Assembly: GCA_014281115.1 (NCBI GenBank)
Contig: JACONQ010000008.1
Location: forward strand, 2,480,001-2,544,000
Origin: Laburnicola sp. R22_1
Taxonomy: Eukaryota > Ascomycota > Dothideomycetes > Pleosporales > Didymosphaeriaceae
Length of the DNA: 64,000 bases
Reading direction: 5' to 3'
Shown here: positions 22,281 to 33,724 of the stretch, piece by piece
How the letters are laid out: the number at the start of each line of letters is the position of its first letter
How positions within the stretch are numbered: position 1 is the first letter of the stretch
The notes under the pieces: generated by a model
The model's database searches: none
The model's input: only the letters and a program-made list of their open reading frames with translations
What the model was told of the DNA's origin: nothing
Program-made: the position numbers and the translations under genes

Positions 22281-23654
22281 CTACCTCTTAAATAGTTTAA
22301 TAGCCTGCTGGATCAGGTTCTTTATATTCTTATCCAGCTTCTTCATAAAACCCTCTAGAACCTTAGCCAATTGCCTATTAAACTTACTTAGAGATCGCGC
22401 TAACAGATCGGACTTCTTCTTACCCTTTTCACGCACACGACCCTCCCCTCCCTTCTTAGCCTTCTTCTCTGCCATATGCTTACGCATTCCACCTTTAGCT
22501 TGCTCCTTCTAACGCTTCTTCTCCAGCTTCCTATGTTGTGCGGCTGTAAGAGACCTATTAGAGGTTAACAACGAAGTAGCTACAACAGACAACGATTGTA
22601 ATGTGGCTACTGATTAAGAACGCTCGATTGAAGGCTGGCTCTTGTTATCCTAACTTTCCCCGCTCTCCTCTTCATCATTAACGTTATCAGATAGAAGCTC
22701 TGATGCCTAGTTGTCACTACCCTCTGCCTCTGCGTTAATCGCAAACTCGCCTGTTGCAACACAATCTCTAATAATATTGACGAGGTATTTATAGCCTGGA
22801 GGGGGTTCGAATTAAAACGCCTTAAACTTAGGATGCTCGCTAAAGTAGCTATCTATAACCTCCTTGCTTAATTAAGGTAAGCCCTCCTTGTTATCCTCCC
22901 ATCTAGATAATCCAGAACCCAGGTGATCTTGCCACAAACTCCAGGACTTTCGAAATATCTCATACTTCGATTTACAGTTCTTGCCAATCACCGCCGCCCT
23001 GCCTATATATACCCTACGAACCTTATCTGCTACCTTATTCCAGTGCTCTGCTTTAAAGCTATTAGCCGTTTTCCCACATTTAACAATCTCTTTAAGAGCC
23101 TGGAGCAACACCTCTTCCATCGTCTCGGTCCATTTCACACGTGGCGGCTTGCCGCCTGGCGCTATACCTAGAGCCGGAGTAGCAGAGTCTCGTACCTTGA
23201 AAGAAGGAGCCAGCGTGCCAAAAGAGTTTGGTGTGGCGGAAGAGCGTAGAATAGGATCGGCTAGGTTCACAGGCACCTTCTAAGTGGCTCCAGAGTTGAC
23301 AGCAGGCCTAACTGGGAGTGGCGAAGGTACTGTAATAACTAACAGATCTTCCTTGTCATTAACAACAGGAATAGGATCTTCTGGGTTGTCACCACTATAC
23401 TCCGCAGGTTCCGCAGGTTTAGCAGGCCTACTGTTACCTCTAGACACATCAACACCGTTGTCTGGAGTGGGTGGGTTAATTGGCTGGGCCTCTTTCTTGC
23501 CCTTTGTGGTCCTAGGCCTCTTTTTAAGAGGAGACGATGCCTCTGGGCGTGCTGGGCGCGAACTACCACGCGGAGGGGTCTTCTGGAGATCGGATTCCTG
23601 GGCCTTTTGAGTCCTCTTGCGGGTTCTGGCTATTTTTGAGGTGGATTGCGACAA
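22281..23654 (-). pseudogene. Harbinger Myb/SANT-like DNA-binding protein, decayed
   Basis: One frame of about 458 codons is interrupted by several TAG/TAA codons. The Myb/SANT-like domain is PPRVKWTETMEEVLLQALKE, then FKAEHWNKVADKV and CKSKYEIFRKSWSLWQ. The N-terminal part is rich in K, R, P and S (nuclear-localisation-like), and the C-terminal part is lysine-rich and coiled-coil-like, ending KNLIQQAIKLFKR. In PIF-Harbinger elements this protein helps the transposase enter the nucleus and bind the ends. The ATG is not certain: the upstream-most codon in this frame is not ATG. Confidence 0.8.
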
Positions 23655-25039
23655 AAACAGTGCCGGATTAGGAGCCTGTTAATTTTGAGGTTCGGAGTGC
23701 GCTGATTAACGCCACTAACTGCTAGACGGAGGTAAACACCACGCCTCTGGCAGTTTACTATATATAGAACAGCTAAAAACGCCTCTCGGCACGTGCATAC
23801 GAAAACTGCCAGCAAACTGCTGAGTGGGAGGTAAACAATGCCTCAGTCAACGCCCCGCTGAACGCAAACCACCCCAAATTTCAACACGCCATAACGCCAC
23901 CAATATGAGCTCAATTGAGGCTGCAATTAAAGAAATAGAATCGCTAAGGTCAGAAGAATCTTTCTCTTATACTAAGATCGCTAGCAAGCATGGCGTTGAT
24001 CGAAGTACGCTGTCGCGAAGGCACCAAGCGATTCAAACGACGCGTGCAACTGCGGGGTTTAACCAACGGAAACTCAGTCCCCAACAAGAGCAGGAGCTTG
24101 TACAATACATTGAAGGGCTTACAGCGCGTCACTTGCCACCCACAAGAGAGATGATACGAAATTTCGCGTCAACAATAGCCAAGGAGCCAGTAAGCGAGAG
24201 CTGGGTTACTCGCTTCATCAACCGACACAACATCCATCTGATCTCTCAATAGGCAGCTGGTATGGACAGCAATCGCCACCAAGCCGACTCAGGGGATAAA
24301 TACAGCCTGTATTTTGATCTCCTAGGTGCCAAAATCAAGGAATATGACATCGAGCCTCGTCACACGTATAATATGGATGAAAAAGGCTTCTTAATTAGTA
24401 TCACTAGCCGATCAAAACGAGTGTTCAGCAGACGAATGTGGGAGAATAAGGAGGTTATAGCATCTCTCCAAGATGGCTCTTGTGAATGGATTACCCTCCT
24501 AGCGTGTGTTTGCGCTGATAGATCAGCCTTGCCGCCAAGCCTCATCTATCAGGCTACCAACAAGGCTATACAATCAAGCTAGGTAGAGGATATCAAGGCA
24601 GGAGAGCACTCAGTACACATTTCCTCGTCGCCTTTAGGCTAGACAAACAACGATATCGGCCTTGCCTGGCTTGAACAGGTGTTTGATCGCTACACTAAGG
24701 CAAAAGCTCGACAGTCTTACTAGTTACTCATCCTTAATGGCTATGGATCCCACGTTACTATGGATTTTATCGACTATTGCGACCGTAACAGGATACTCCT
24801 AGCCATCTTCCCCCCTCATTCAACCCACACGCTTCAGCCACTTAATGTGGTTCTATTTAAGCCTCTATCAACTGCGTACTCAAAGGAGCTATCAGATCAC
24901 CTCCACTAGAGCTAGGGACTCCTCCCTATTAAGAAAGGGGACTTCTTCCCTCTATTCTGGGAGGCCTGGACGAGCTCTTTTAAGGAGGAGACGATACTTA
25001 AGTCTTTTAAAGCAACAGGCATATCACTATTCAACCTAG

Positions 25040-25393
25040 CACCTAGACTACGCACCACGCAGCAGTCTAAAGGAACTAGACCTACCAAGAGCTATCCTAG
25101 CCAGACTGCTTTCTATCCGGTCTAGACATGGGGATTTTGCCTGGTACCACCGAAAATACAACCACGAGGATGCAAACCTCACCTGCTCATGCAGACAGGA
25201 CAAGACACCCGAGCACCTCGCGCTTTGCCGCAAGACTCTAGGGACGTTTAGCAGATGGCCACTTCGACCACCTATACCGCCATCCAGCCAGGCTGATGGC
25301 CTAGCGTACACTGCAGCACTGATAAGGGAGCCAGAGTTCTTTGGAGCCTTTACCAAACTAACGCAGTACTACACCAGGATCTGCCCCCGCTAG
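25040..25393 (+). pseudogene. LINE ORF2 C-terminal fragment
   Basis: 118 codons open to the TAG at 25391. They read LDLPRAILARLLSIRSRHGDF, then a zinc-binding stretch (CSCRQDKTPEHLALC). This is the region downstream of reverse transcriptase and RNase H in fungal Tad1-type LINEs. No start codon is present because the insertion is 5'-truncated. Confidence 0.82.
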
Positions 25394-25779
25394 CTCTTGC
25401 AGCCCTGCAAAAGCAACAGGCAATGCAGCACCTAGTGGAACTAGGTCCAGCACAAGAGCTGCAATACTCCTCACCCCTCTTCCTCTCTTTCTCTCCCCCG
25501 CCCCCTACACACACACACTCTCTCTCTCTTGGCACATAGATGCCTCAAAATGCAAGGAAATCACCCTAATGTACACGCACTGCTCAGTCTCTCCAACTGG
25601 AAGGGGAGCTGTAGTTCTGAAATGGTAGCAATACCCGCGCAGGCAAGAAATGCTTTCTAGGGTAGTGTGTTAGCACTGCAATTCCATAGCTTAGCACATC
25701 GTATATGCCCTTCGGGAGGCGAGATGGTGGACTTAATCCCCATCAACTAGACGAAAAATGAATACCAACCAACCAACCA
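25040..25779 (+). mobile_element. 5'-truncated Tad1-like LINE fragment
   Basis: 740 bp inserted in the pogo transposase. It is flanked by the 14-bp direct repeat ACTATTCAACCTAG (25026-25039 and 25780-25793) and ends in an ACCA-type tail (about 25764-25779), as expected for target-primed reverse transcription with 5' truncation. The sequence is less damaged than its host element, so it is probably younger. Confidence 0.9.
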
Positions 25780-26629
25780 ACTATTCAACCTAGAGGTTAT
25801 ACTCAAAAGGTTCACCAACACTACCCTAGATAAGCAGGAATCGCGAGAGAGCTCTACGTCAGTACTTAGCGGATCTAACTGGCGTAAACTAGACCGCCTT
25901 GTACGATCCGCAGTAGAAGATCAGAGTAGTAAGGACGCGCAGAAGCTTAGCCGCTCACTCCACCACATCTTAGTTCAAAATAAGTTACTTCACCATAAGA
26001 TTGCTGGGTTAAGAGAGGCTCTTACTACGAAAAAGAAGCACAAGAAGAAGGGAAAACCTCTAGATCTGCAACAACGTCAAGAGTACTATGGGGGGGCGGT
26101 TTTCTGGTCACTAAGGAAGGTTAGGAGGCTCGCGTACGTCAGTCTGTAAAGGAACAAGAGGAGAAGGAGCAGAAGCTTCAAAAAGCTGAGAAGGCTGAGT
26201 TAAAGAAGGCAGCTAAGCTATGCAAGGAGAAAATTGCAGAGGAGAAGCGTGTGGCGAGGGAGGCAGCTAAGGTAGCCAAGGAGAAGGAGAAGGCTAAGAA
26301 GGCAGCAGAGCGTACTCGCTAGAGAAAAGCTCGCGACGATGCAAAAGCTCTACAATCTACCTAAAAGAGTAAGAGAAAGGCCTCGCAGCTATCTATACAG
26401 AGCAACAAGCGTCAGAAACGCGTAGTTAATACTATAACTACTCAGGAGGCTTCAGGTGCCGCATCAGCAGCTCCACCTAAGACCACGCAGCATGGCCGCA
26501 ACTTTAAGCTTCCAAGTAAATATAAGTAGCACAGGTGAATCGCAAGCATCAAAATAGTACTCTACTACAAAATCTCGTAATAATAGCGATTTTGTGTGGC
26601 TCTGCAGCCTTATTTTAGTTAAGCTGCTA

Positions 26630-28417
26630 AGCTAGCGCAGCCGGTTGTGAGACACCCAGGGATATGAGACACCGCGCAGAAATCCTCCACCCCTCAAAAA
26701 AATCGCGATATCTCCACATCCACCCTACCAAAATGGCCAATCGTAAGGCAGCAATTCAAGCAGCTATTACTAATCTTAATGCTGGTGTTTTTCCTAGTCA
26801 ACAAGCTGCTGCAAAGGCACACAACATCCCCCTAGCCACACTCTTAAGGCGCGTACGCGGTTCACAAAACTGGCAAAACAGCCACGTATACCAGCAACAA
26901 TTAACTCCACAACAAGAGGACTTCCTTGTACAATGGATACTTAAAGAGGACGCACGCGGGTATCCTCCTTCTCACGCTCGTACACAAGAAATGGCGAATC
27001 AAATCCTAAGGATAAATGGCGAGCCCACGTTAGTGGGTAAACACTGGATATCCCACTTCATCAAACGCAACCCACGCGTCGCCTCTATTGTAGGTAGGAA
27101 GATTAAGGCTGCGAGAGCTGAGGGAGCAACTCAGAAGGCAATACGCGAGTTTCTTGAGCTCTATAAGCAGCTCCACATTAAGCTAAACATACGCAATAAG
27201 GATACATGGAATATGGACAAGACTAGCAAGGCCCTAGGTGTATGTGCAAACACCAGAGTACTCGCAGACAGCCAGAAAACAAAGGCTTACTATCAGTCGC
27301 CAGAGAATCGCAAGTAGGCGTCGATAATCGAGTGCGTTTCAGCAATAGGCAAGAAGCTAAGGCCTGCGGTTATTTTCAAAGGCAAACACCTACAGAGCAC
27401 CTAGTTTCCATTAATAATACCTAACTAGCTATACGCAACCTCAAAAAATGGCTGGACATCTAACGCAATTAGCGTTAAGTGGCTGCAACGCGTATTTCTG
27501 CCAGAAACTGCGCCCTCAGAGGATCGCTAGAGGATGCTAATTTTGGATAGCCACGGCAGCCATATGGACCTAGACTTCCTGTAGATCTGCAAGCAGAATA
27601 AAGTCAGGCTTCTATTTCTCCCTGCTCACTCATCTCACATTCTACAGCCCCTAGATCTCTCTGTTTTCTCAGTAGTAAAACAATTCTATCGCCAGCAGAT
27701 CCAGGAGTTATCACACCTTAATGATGCTGCCCTAGTCAAAAAGGAACGCTTTATTACTGCCTACCACGTTGCCAGAGAGGGTGCAATCACTAAGAGAGTT
27801 ATTCGCGCTAGATAGGCTACTACAGGCATCTGCCCATTAAACATTAAGCGAGTAATTAACTCATCTCAAGTCGCTCAAAGGCCTATTACGCCACCTCGCC
27901 AGAATCAAGCTCAACAACCAATTAAGAGCTATCTCTCTACCCCCCGCAGCCCTCGTGATCTGTTTATAGCTCAGCGAGCGCTTCACAAAGAGCAGAGTAT
28001 AGGCCAGAAGGTTCACCAACTATTTAAAAAAGCTAGTAAGGCAATTGCAGTTGCAAATACTCGCTTAGTAGCGCTAGAAGCAGAGAACAAACAATTGCAG
28101 AGCCAACTTAAGGCTCTTAAGCCTTAAGCACTACAAAAGAGGGTTCGTATAGACCCAAATCAACGCTTTGCCAACGTAGATACGATTAAGATAGCAGTAG
28201 AGGCCTCTAAGCTTATAGAGCAACAAAACAATAGTCCTAACAAAGAAAAGGAGGCAGAAAAACTAGCAGCAGAAGTAGCAGCTAAAACTCTGCAATCTAT
28301 ATATAGTAAGTGGCAATTGTAATTACGCTGAATCAATTATCGCGATTTTTTGAAGGGTGGAGGATTTCTGCGTGGTGTCTCATATCCCTGGGTGTCTCAC
28401 AACCGGCTGCGCTAGCT
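26630..28417 (+). mobile_element. Second pogo/Fot1-like transposon, nested
   Basis: 1788 bp with inverted termini AGCTAGCGCAGCCGGTTGTG extending through GAGACACC and ATCCTCCACCC with one or two mismatches. TA duplications lie at 26628-26629 and 28418-28419. It is a different family from the outer element by terminus and protein. It sits near the 3' end of the outer element. Confidence 0.95.
26733..28322 (+). pseudogene. pogo-like transposase of the nested element, decayed
   Basis: One frame of 530 codons from MANRKAAIQAAITNL to SKWQL with about six in-frame stops (TAG at 27316 and others, one TAA) and no frameshift seen. A psq-type HTH (FPSQQAAAKAHNIPLATLLRR) is followed by a CENP-B-type HTH (LTPQQEDFLVQWI, HWISHFIKRNPRV). 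The DDE triad is NMDK, ILDSHGSHMD and LQPLDLSVFS. The C-terminus is a coiled coil. All stops fit C-to-T changes of CAG/CAA, i.e. RIP, so a near relative could still be active elsewhere in the genome. Confidence 0.9.
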
Positions 28418-28601
28418 TATGGTGTTCAGCGGGGCGTTGACTGAATCCGGGCGTTGAGTGCACGGACACAGTACAAGGCGGGCGGCTTAAAGCGGGGTAG
28501 CACAGGAACAGCCGAGAGCATGGTCATAGCTCTACCGCTTCCATCAGTACAATGCCGGATTCATCATAACTCCTTCTACATGGTCATTGAGCGGAGCGTT
28601 G

Positions 28602-29593
28602 ATGGCGACAATGGCGGAGCAACGGAAGAAATACGCGCTTATTACCGGGTAAGCACGCGCGCTCCAAAGGAAGAAACCAACAGCGAGCTAACGAGCACAG
28701 CTGCACACCCGGTGGCATTGGCCATTATCTCGCACTCGAATTCGCCTCCAAGGGTCTGTAGCCCTGCCCAAGAGTCTCACCGATACCTCTTCTCACGCCT
28801 CCATCCAGGCTTCCACGTCCTAGGCACCGTCCGCAATCCCGCCAAGTACCCCTCGCCCGCCGCGAACATCACGTACCTACCGCTCGAGCTCACAAGCGAC
28901 GACTCGATATCCCAACTGCGCGACCGCGTCGCCGAAATCACAGGCGGGAAGCTAGACGTACTCTACAACAATGCAGGACGCAACTACACCGTGCCCGCGC
29001 TGGACATTGACATGCACAACGTGCAAGAAACCTTCGACGCGAACGTCTTCTCCGTTATGAAGATGTGCAAAATCTTCACGCCCATGTTGATCGAAGCGAA
29101 GGGAACCATTGTACAGACGGGAAGTCTGGCAGCCATAATGCCGTACGTGTTTGCCAGCGTGTACGCGGCTTCGAAAGCGGCGCTACATGCGTATTCGAAT
29201 ACCCTGCGCGTTGAACTCGCGCCCCTGGGCGTGCGAGTCATTACTATCATCACTGGTGGCGTCAAGTCGAATATTGCGCGCACGCATCGCGAGTTGCCGC
29301 CGGGCAGCTACTACGTCCCTATCGCAGATCAGTATGAGAAGAGGTTGACACTGAGTCAGCAGCTGGGCATGGATACACAACAGTATGCGAGGAGCTGCGT
29401 GAGCCATGTGGTAGGTGGGGATGGCTGGTTTGGGGCTGTGACGAAGAGGTGGGTGTGGGAGGGCAAGATGAGCTGGGTCGTGTGGTTTGCTTGGAGTTGG
29501 CTGCCGCATGCTGTGCTCGATTGGTATTTCTCGCTGAAATTCAAGCTTGGGAGCTTGAGAGGGACGGTTGGGCCGGATAAGAAGAGAGACTGA
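28602..29593 (+). CDS. AYR1-like 1-acyldihydroxyacetone-phosphate reductase (SDR)
   Basis: Exons 28602-28648, 28701-28753 and 28809-29593 with introns of 52 and 55 bp (the second with an unusual GTCTGT donor) give 294 aa. The cofactor motif TGCTPGGIG is assembled across the first splice, continuing HYLALEFASKGFHVLGTVRN across the second. LYNNAGRNY, IVQTGSLAAIMPY (Ser) and SVYAASKAAL (Tyr-x3-Lys) complete the active site. The C-terminus is hydrophobic (WVVWFAWSWLPHAVLDWYF), suiting a protein of ER or lipid droplets. The yeast homologue makes lysophosphatidate for ether- and phospholipid synthesis. The start codon chosen gives MATMAEQRKKYALITG. Its promoter is cut 130 bp upstream by the transposon nest. 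Confidence 0.9.
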
Positions 29594-30156
29594 AGAGAAT
29601 TCTTACATTGCTTGTCTTCATTTGTGCAATCTGCCTCGCCAGGCTCAGACGTCAGTGACAAACGTGTTTGCACCTATGGTTGTGGCTGGTTTGACTGCTG
29701 GTAAATTGGTCACTGTCAGCAACCATGGTGGCACGACATGCACTGCCAGCCTGCTACGCTGTCAGGCTGAGCCGGAGCCTGTCTGAGCAGACGCACCAGC
29801 AGGTCATGCAACCTCCGCGCTTCAAGCCGTCCTTGGTGGAAGCGGCCTGGTGGGCAGAGATGAAATGATGCGCTCCAGCAGTCTACGGCGCTGCGCTAGG
29901 GCAAACTCCCAAACACGACCTTCTGAGGCCATTGCTTGGAGACAAGGCTGAGCATCGACGTGCGGGGTATGCTAGGTGACAACTACCAGCCATATGATGC
30001 AGGGGAAGCGACGGGCACCTTATTGGTTATAGAGGAAGCTGCGCCCAAGGCACCCTCAGTCTTTCGACTCATCGTCCAGCAGACTTCTTTATCTTCACCC
30101 ACAAGCTCCCTTCATCCATCCCGAGGTCTACTTCCGCTGCTGAGCGTCGTCTTCTA
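29594..30156. other. Intergenic upstream of the NLR-like gene
   Basis: No supported gene. A frame at 29936-30157 has no recognisable motif and runs into the NLR start. No clear TATA box. Confidence 0.5.
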
Positions 30157-32959
30157 ATGGACCCCCTAAGTGCCGCGGGCCTTGGGGCCAACATACTGCA
30201 GTTTATCGATTTCGCGACAAGGCTGATCGGCGTCGGCAGAGAAATTCACTCTTCTCTGGATGGCACAACGATTGATAATAGCGATCTCGAAACTGCGACT
30301 GCGACAATGCAAACGCTTCAGCTCCAGATGCGCATGTCTGCACCAATGGACCCCAAGGGAACATCGACCGGACTCTCTGTTGCAGAGCAGGAGCTTAGAA
30401 ACATGGTTGCTGTCTGTGACAGCCTCTCCGGTGAGCTTTTGGGAGTTTTGACCACACTAAAATCCCAAAACTCACAGCAGGTATGGAGATCAATGGCTCA
30501 AGCTCTCAAAACTGTATGGAGTAAGAGCAAAATTGACGCTCTTCAAAAACGTCTCGAGACTCACCAAGCTGGTTTTCGCGCAACACTTCTTCTCTGCTTG
30601 AAGTAAGTCCCTTCCTCAACCCACAATTTGCTTGAAGTGCTGACACTCTGGTAGAGAGAGAGTCGATCAGCTTCCTTCCGAATATGATAGCAAGCGTCAC
30701 AATGAGACCGAAACGTTGAAAGATACTCTGATGCGCGAAATTAGACAGATGCGAAACCCAGCTACTGACCAACATGTTATCGACTCCTTTGTCACGCGTC
30801 TATCAGCATCTTCGCACCAAGTCGAGGATCAGGATGTTCAACAGCAGCTCCTGGAGCAGCTACGCTTTATGCATCAGGCCGACCGGGAGTACAGGATTGC
30901 TGAGGCACACGAACAGACTTTCCAATGGATCTTTCATCAATCAGCGAACCCAAACAAACAATATGCCGACTTCCAAGCATGGTTACAGGAAAGTGATAAC
31001 AACTTATACTGGATTACGGGCAAACCTGGAGCGGGAAAATCAACACTTATGAAATATATTGCTCATCATCAACGTTGTGAGGAGCTGCTGCGAATCTGGG
31101 CTGATGAGAAACCTCTCGTGATTGCTCGATTTTACTTCTGGAACTCCGGGAGCAATCACCAAATGTCACAGGAAGGATTCTTGCGAACCATTCTCTACGA
31201 TGCCCTCAAACAAAGACCACAACTTTCGTCGAAAGTACTACCAAATCAGTGGACGAGAATTCAAACATTCGGGGCCAACCCACATCCTTGGATTCTAACA
31301 GATTTGGTGGCCGCGTTTGACCGCTTATGCGCCTGCACTGCACAGGAGAATTTCAAGCTGTGTCTATTTGTAGACGGGCTGGACGAATTCGATGGAGATC
31401 TGGACGCACTCGTGGTTTTGTTCAACAAAGCTATTGCCTGGCCCAATGTGAAAGCATGCCTGTCAAGCCGTCCTTGGGTAGTCTTCGAAGAGGCTTTCAA
31501 TGCGCGACCAAGTTTAAAGCTTGAGCAACTCACTTACGGGGATATTCGACATTACATTACGGTTCACTTCCATGGACACTCTGGCTTCAAACCCCTTCAA
31601 CGCCGAGAACCATCCTTCGCATCAACGTTGATTGATCAAATTGCCACCAAAGCTGCTGGAGTCTTCCTTTGGGTGTACTTGACTGTGAAGTCGCTACTCA
31701 ATGGCTTGTCCAACGGTGACCGGATTTCAGATCTGGAAAGACGCCTTGACGAGATACCGGGTGATCTTGAGCTCTTTTACAAGAAAATGTTCGACAACAT
31801 TGAGCCGGTCTACCAGAAACATGCTTCTCAGCTGTTCCTTCTCCAAAAAGCCACGGTAGGACATCTGGACCGGCTTTGGCTTTACTATGCTGATCAAGAT
31901 TTGGACGAGACGAAGCTTCTTGAACTTGCGATCAACGCTGATATCCGATCGATTACAGATGAAGAGGAGATGGTCCATTGTGAGACCATTACACGACGAT
32001 TGAATAGTCGTTGCAAAGGCTTCCTGGAAGTTGATTCATATGAGGATGAAGCGTCATCTCAGTTATCCCTCTTTAGCCGTGTCTCCTACTTACATCGGAC
32101 TGCAAGAGACTTTTTACATTCACTGGCAATATCAGCCCGTATTGAAGCTTTCGTTGGAGACTTTGAACCGTACTCCGCTCTTGCCTGCGCGTGCATATTG
32201 CTCATGAAGTCTTGGCAACCGTCCTCGAAGGGTTGTTGGTGGCTACAAATGCACTTCAATAAAGCGTTTTGGATGGCAGGAGAGTCGCCAATTGGAGGTG
32301 CGTTCTCGATCAGTGTGCTCAGAGAAGCTCTCTCCACCCTAGGGAAACAATTAGAGCTCCATTGGACAACACCGATTCCGAAGATGGATGAATTCTTTAG
32401 TTCACACCTGCTTAAGCGCACTCCGGCTTTGGGTACGAAAAATCCACAAGTTTCCTTCTCTTTACAGGAAGCAGTTCTTTCGGACCATCTCATGTCTAAT
32501 ACTTGCCACTTGCCTACTGAAGGCTCTCTATTTGACAATTTATTAAAATGCGACCTTTATGAATCTCCCGGCTTCTGCGAAGACAATGTCCCTGGAGCAC
32601 CCAGCACACATGTTGTCCGGTATCTACTATCGGAAGTTCTGAACACTACTGAGTACACTGAACACAAGACTCAATTTCTCAAGGAGATTGTATTTGACCG
32701 GTTAATCGGAGCTTGTGTGCCTGATGAAGCGGGTTCTCTTTGCCAATTAGAACATTGGGCGCTCATTGCAGTTCTCTCTGTTGAGGCTGGTGCTGATCCT
32801 GGGGTCGGGTCAGACATATACTCCCGCGTTTCTCTGGCTCTCACGTCACTACCACGACAGACTCAGCACACAGAGAAACTGAGAGAACTGCTGACCAAGG
32901 CGAATACAAAGTCATTAAGACGGTACTACATATTGGGTTTAACTTTGACGGAAATTTAA
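30157..32959 (+). CDS. NACHT-domain NLR-like protein
   Basis: Exons 30157-30602 and 30655-32959 with a 52-bp intron (GTAAGT donor, GCTGAC branch, GGTAG acceptor) encode 916 aa. The N-terminus (MDPLSAAGLGANILQFIDFA) is the fungal N-terminal domain common on NACHT proteins, related to HeLo-like regions. NACHT follows at about residue 270: Walker A GKPGAGKST, Walker B LFVDGLDEFDGD and a later SSRPW sensor motif. The C-terminal 450 residues are helical without visible ANK, TPR or WD repeats. Fungal NLR-like proteins act as STAND switches in heterokaryon incompatibility and other-recognition; that role here is inference from family. It is the last gene before a minisatellite and a decayed repeat zone. 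Confidence 0.9.
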
Positions 32960-33106
32960 TTATAGATATTGTGCAGTAATGCAATAGTTTATTATTTGTA
33001 TCTTATTATAGATAATAGTAATTGCCCTTAGGTTACTCTGCGTTGCATTGCTATACACATACTCCTTTTATTCTTTTTATTACCTATCCTTTTACAGAAC
33101 TTAGTT

Positions 33107-33525
33107 TGTGTTATTATTTTATTATTATTATTTTATTATTATTATTTTATTATTATTATTTTATTATTATTATTTTATTATTATTATTTTATTATTATTA
33201 TTTTATTATTACTATTTTATTATTATTATTTTATTATTATTATTTTATTATTACTATTTTATTATTATTATTTTATTATTATTATTTTATTATTACTATT
33301 TTATTATTATTATTTTATTATTACTATTTTATTATTATTATTTTATTGTTATTATTTTATTATTACTATTTTATTATTATTATTTTATTATTACTATTTT
33401 ATTATTATTATTTTATTATTATTATTTTATTATTACTATTTTATTATTATTATTTTATTATTATTATTTTATTATTACTATTTTATTATTACTATTTTAT
33501 TATTATTATTTTATTATTATTATTT
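33107..33525 (+). repeat. 14-bp AT minisatellite, about 30 copies
   Basis: Tandem TTTTATTATTATTA units with a recurring variant in which one ATTATT becomes ATTACT, and a single TTGTTA variant. Because 14 is not a multiple of 3, all three plus-strand frames stay open and produce a 14-residue periodic peptide. This is an artefact, not a gene. Confidence 0.97.
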
Positions 33526-33724
33526 GTATAGCGTTATAAGTAGTAATAAGGTAGAGGTACTAGTATATATACCTTTTATTATTGTTTTCTTTAATAGAAG
33601 TTAACTATGCATAGTAATATATAGTAAGATTATAGTTAGTTTTAAGGTCCTTCTCTAGTAGGTAAAGGTTATTAAGCTTAGCTATATACGTGTTGCGTAA
33701 CTACTTATATAGTAGCTATAGACT

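Larger units (their letters stand above)
20544..23842 (+). mobile_element. PIF-Harbinger transposon, two genes
   Basis: 3299 bp inserted in the left terminal repeat of the pogo element. Ends are GGCAGTGTTTACCTCCC and its inverse GGGAGGTAAACAATGCC (16 of 17 match), with the 3-bp target duplication TCA at 20541-20543 and 23843-23845. It holds a DDE_4-type transposase (plus strand) and a Myb/SANT-like gene (minus strand) in convergent order, the standard PIF-Harbinger pair. Both genes are broken by stops and at least one frameshift. Confidence 0.95.
23905..26529 (+). pseudogene. pogo/Fot1-like transposase, decayed and split by a LINE
   Basis: Starts MSSIEAAIKEIESLRSEE with an N-terminal helix-turn-helix (SYTKIASKHGVDRSTLSRR), then a CENP-B-type HTH (LSPQQEQELVQYIEGL and SESWVTRFINRH). 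The DDE domain shows YNMDEKGF, LILNGYGSHVT (normally D in this position, here Asn) and HTLQPLNVVLFKPL. The C-terminus is a long KE/A-rich coiled coil (about 26150-26330). In-frame TAG/TAA codons (for example 24250 and 24580), a G7 tract at 26091 with a nearby frameshift, and the LINE at 25040 inactivate it. Confidence 0.88.
20514..28471 (+). mobile_element. pogo/Fot1-like DNA transposon carrying three nested insertions
   Basis: Terminal inverted repeats start CTGTGTCCGTGCACTCAACG at 20514 and, inverted, at 28471. Once the Harbinger insertion is removed, they match over at least 45 bp without a visible mismatch. A TA dinucleotide flanks each end (20512-20513 and 28472-28473), as in Tc1-mariner/pogo elements. 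Removing the three insertions and their target duplications leaves about 2.1 kb, a normal size for this class. Nested within are Harbinger (20544-23842), a LINE (25040-25779) and a second pogo-like element (26630-28417). The right end is only 130 bp from the start codon of the AYR1-like gene. Confidence 0.95.

Noticed and set aside
28454..28601. Upstream extension of the AYR1-like reading frame
   Set aside because: The extension crosses the transposon terminus and both introns; the spliced model from 28602 restores the cofactor motif.
33107..33525. Possible CRISPR-like array
   Set aside because: Units are contiguous without spacers, and the organism is a fungus.
33022..33539. Two long plus-strand frames of periodic Y/F/I/L peptides
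   Set aside because: Pure translation of the 14-bp minisatellite; any frame stays open.
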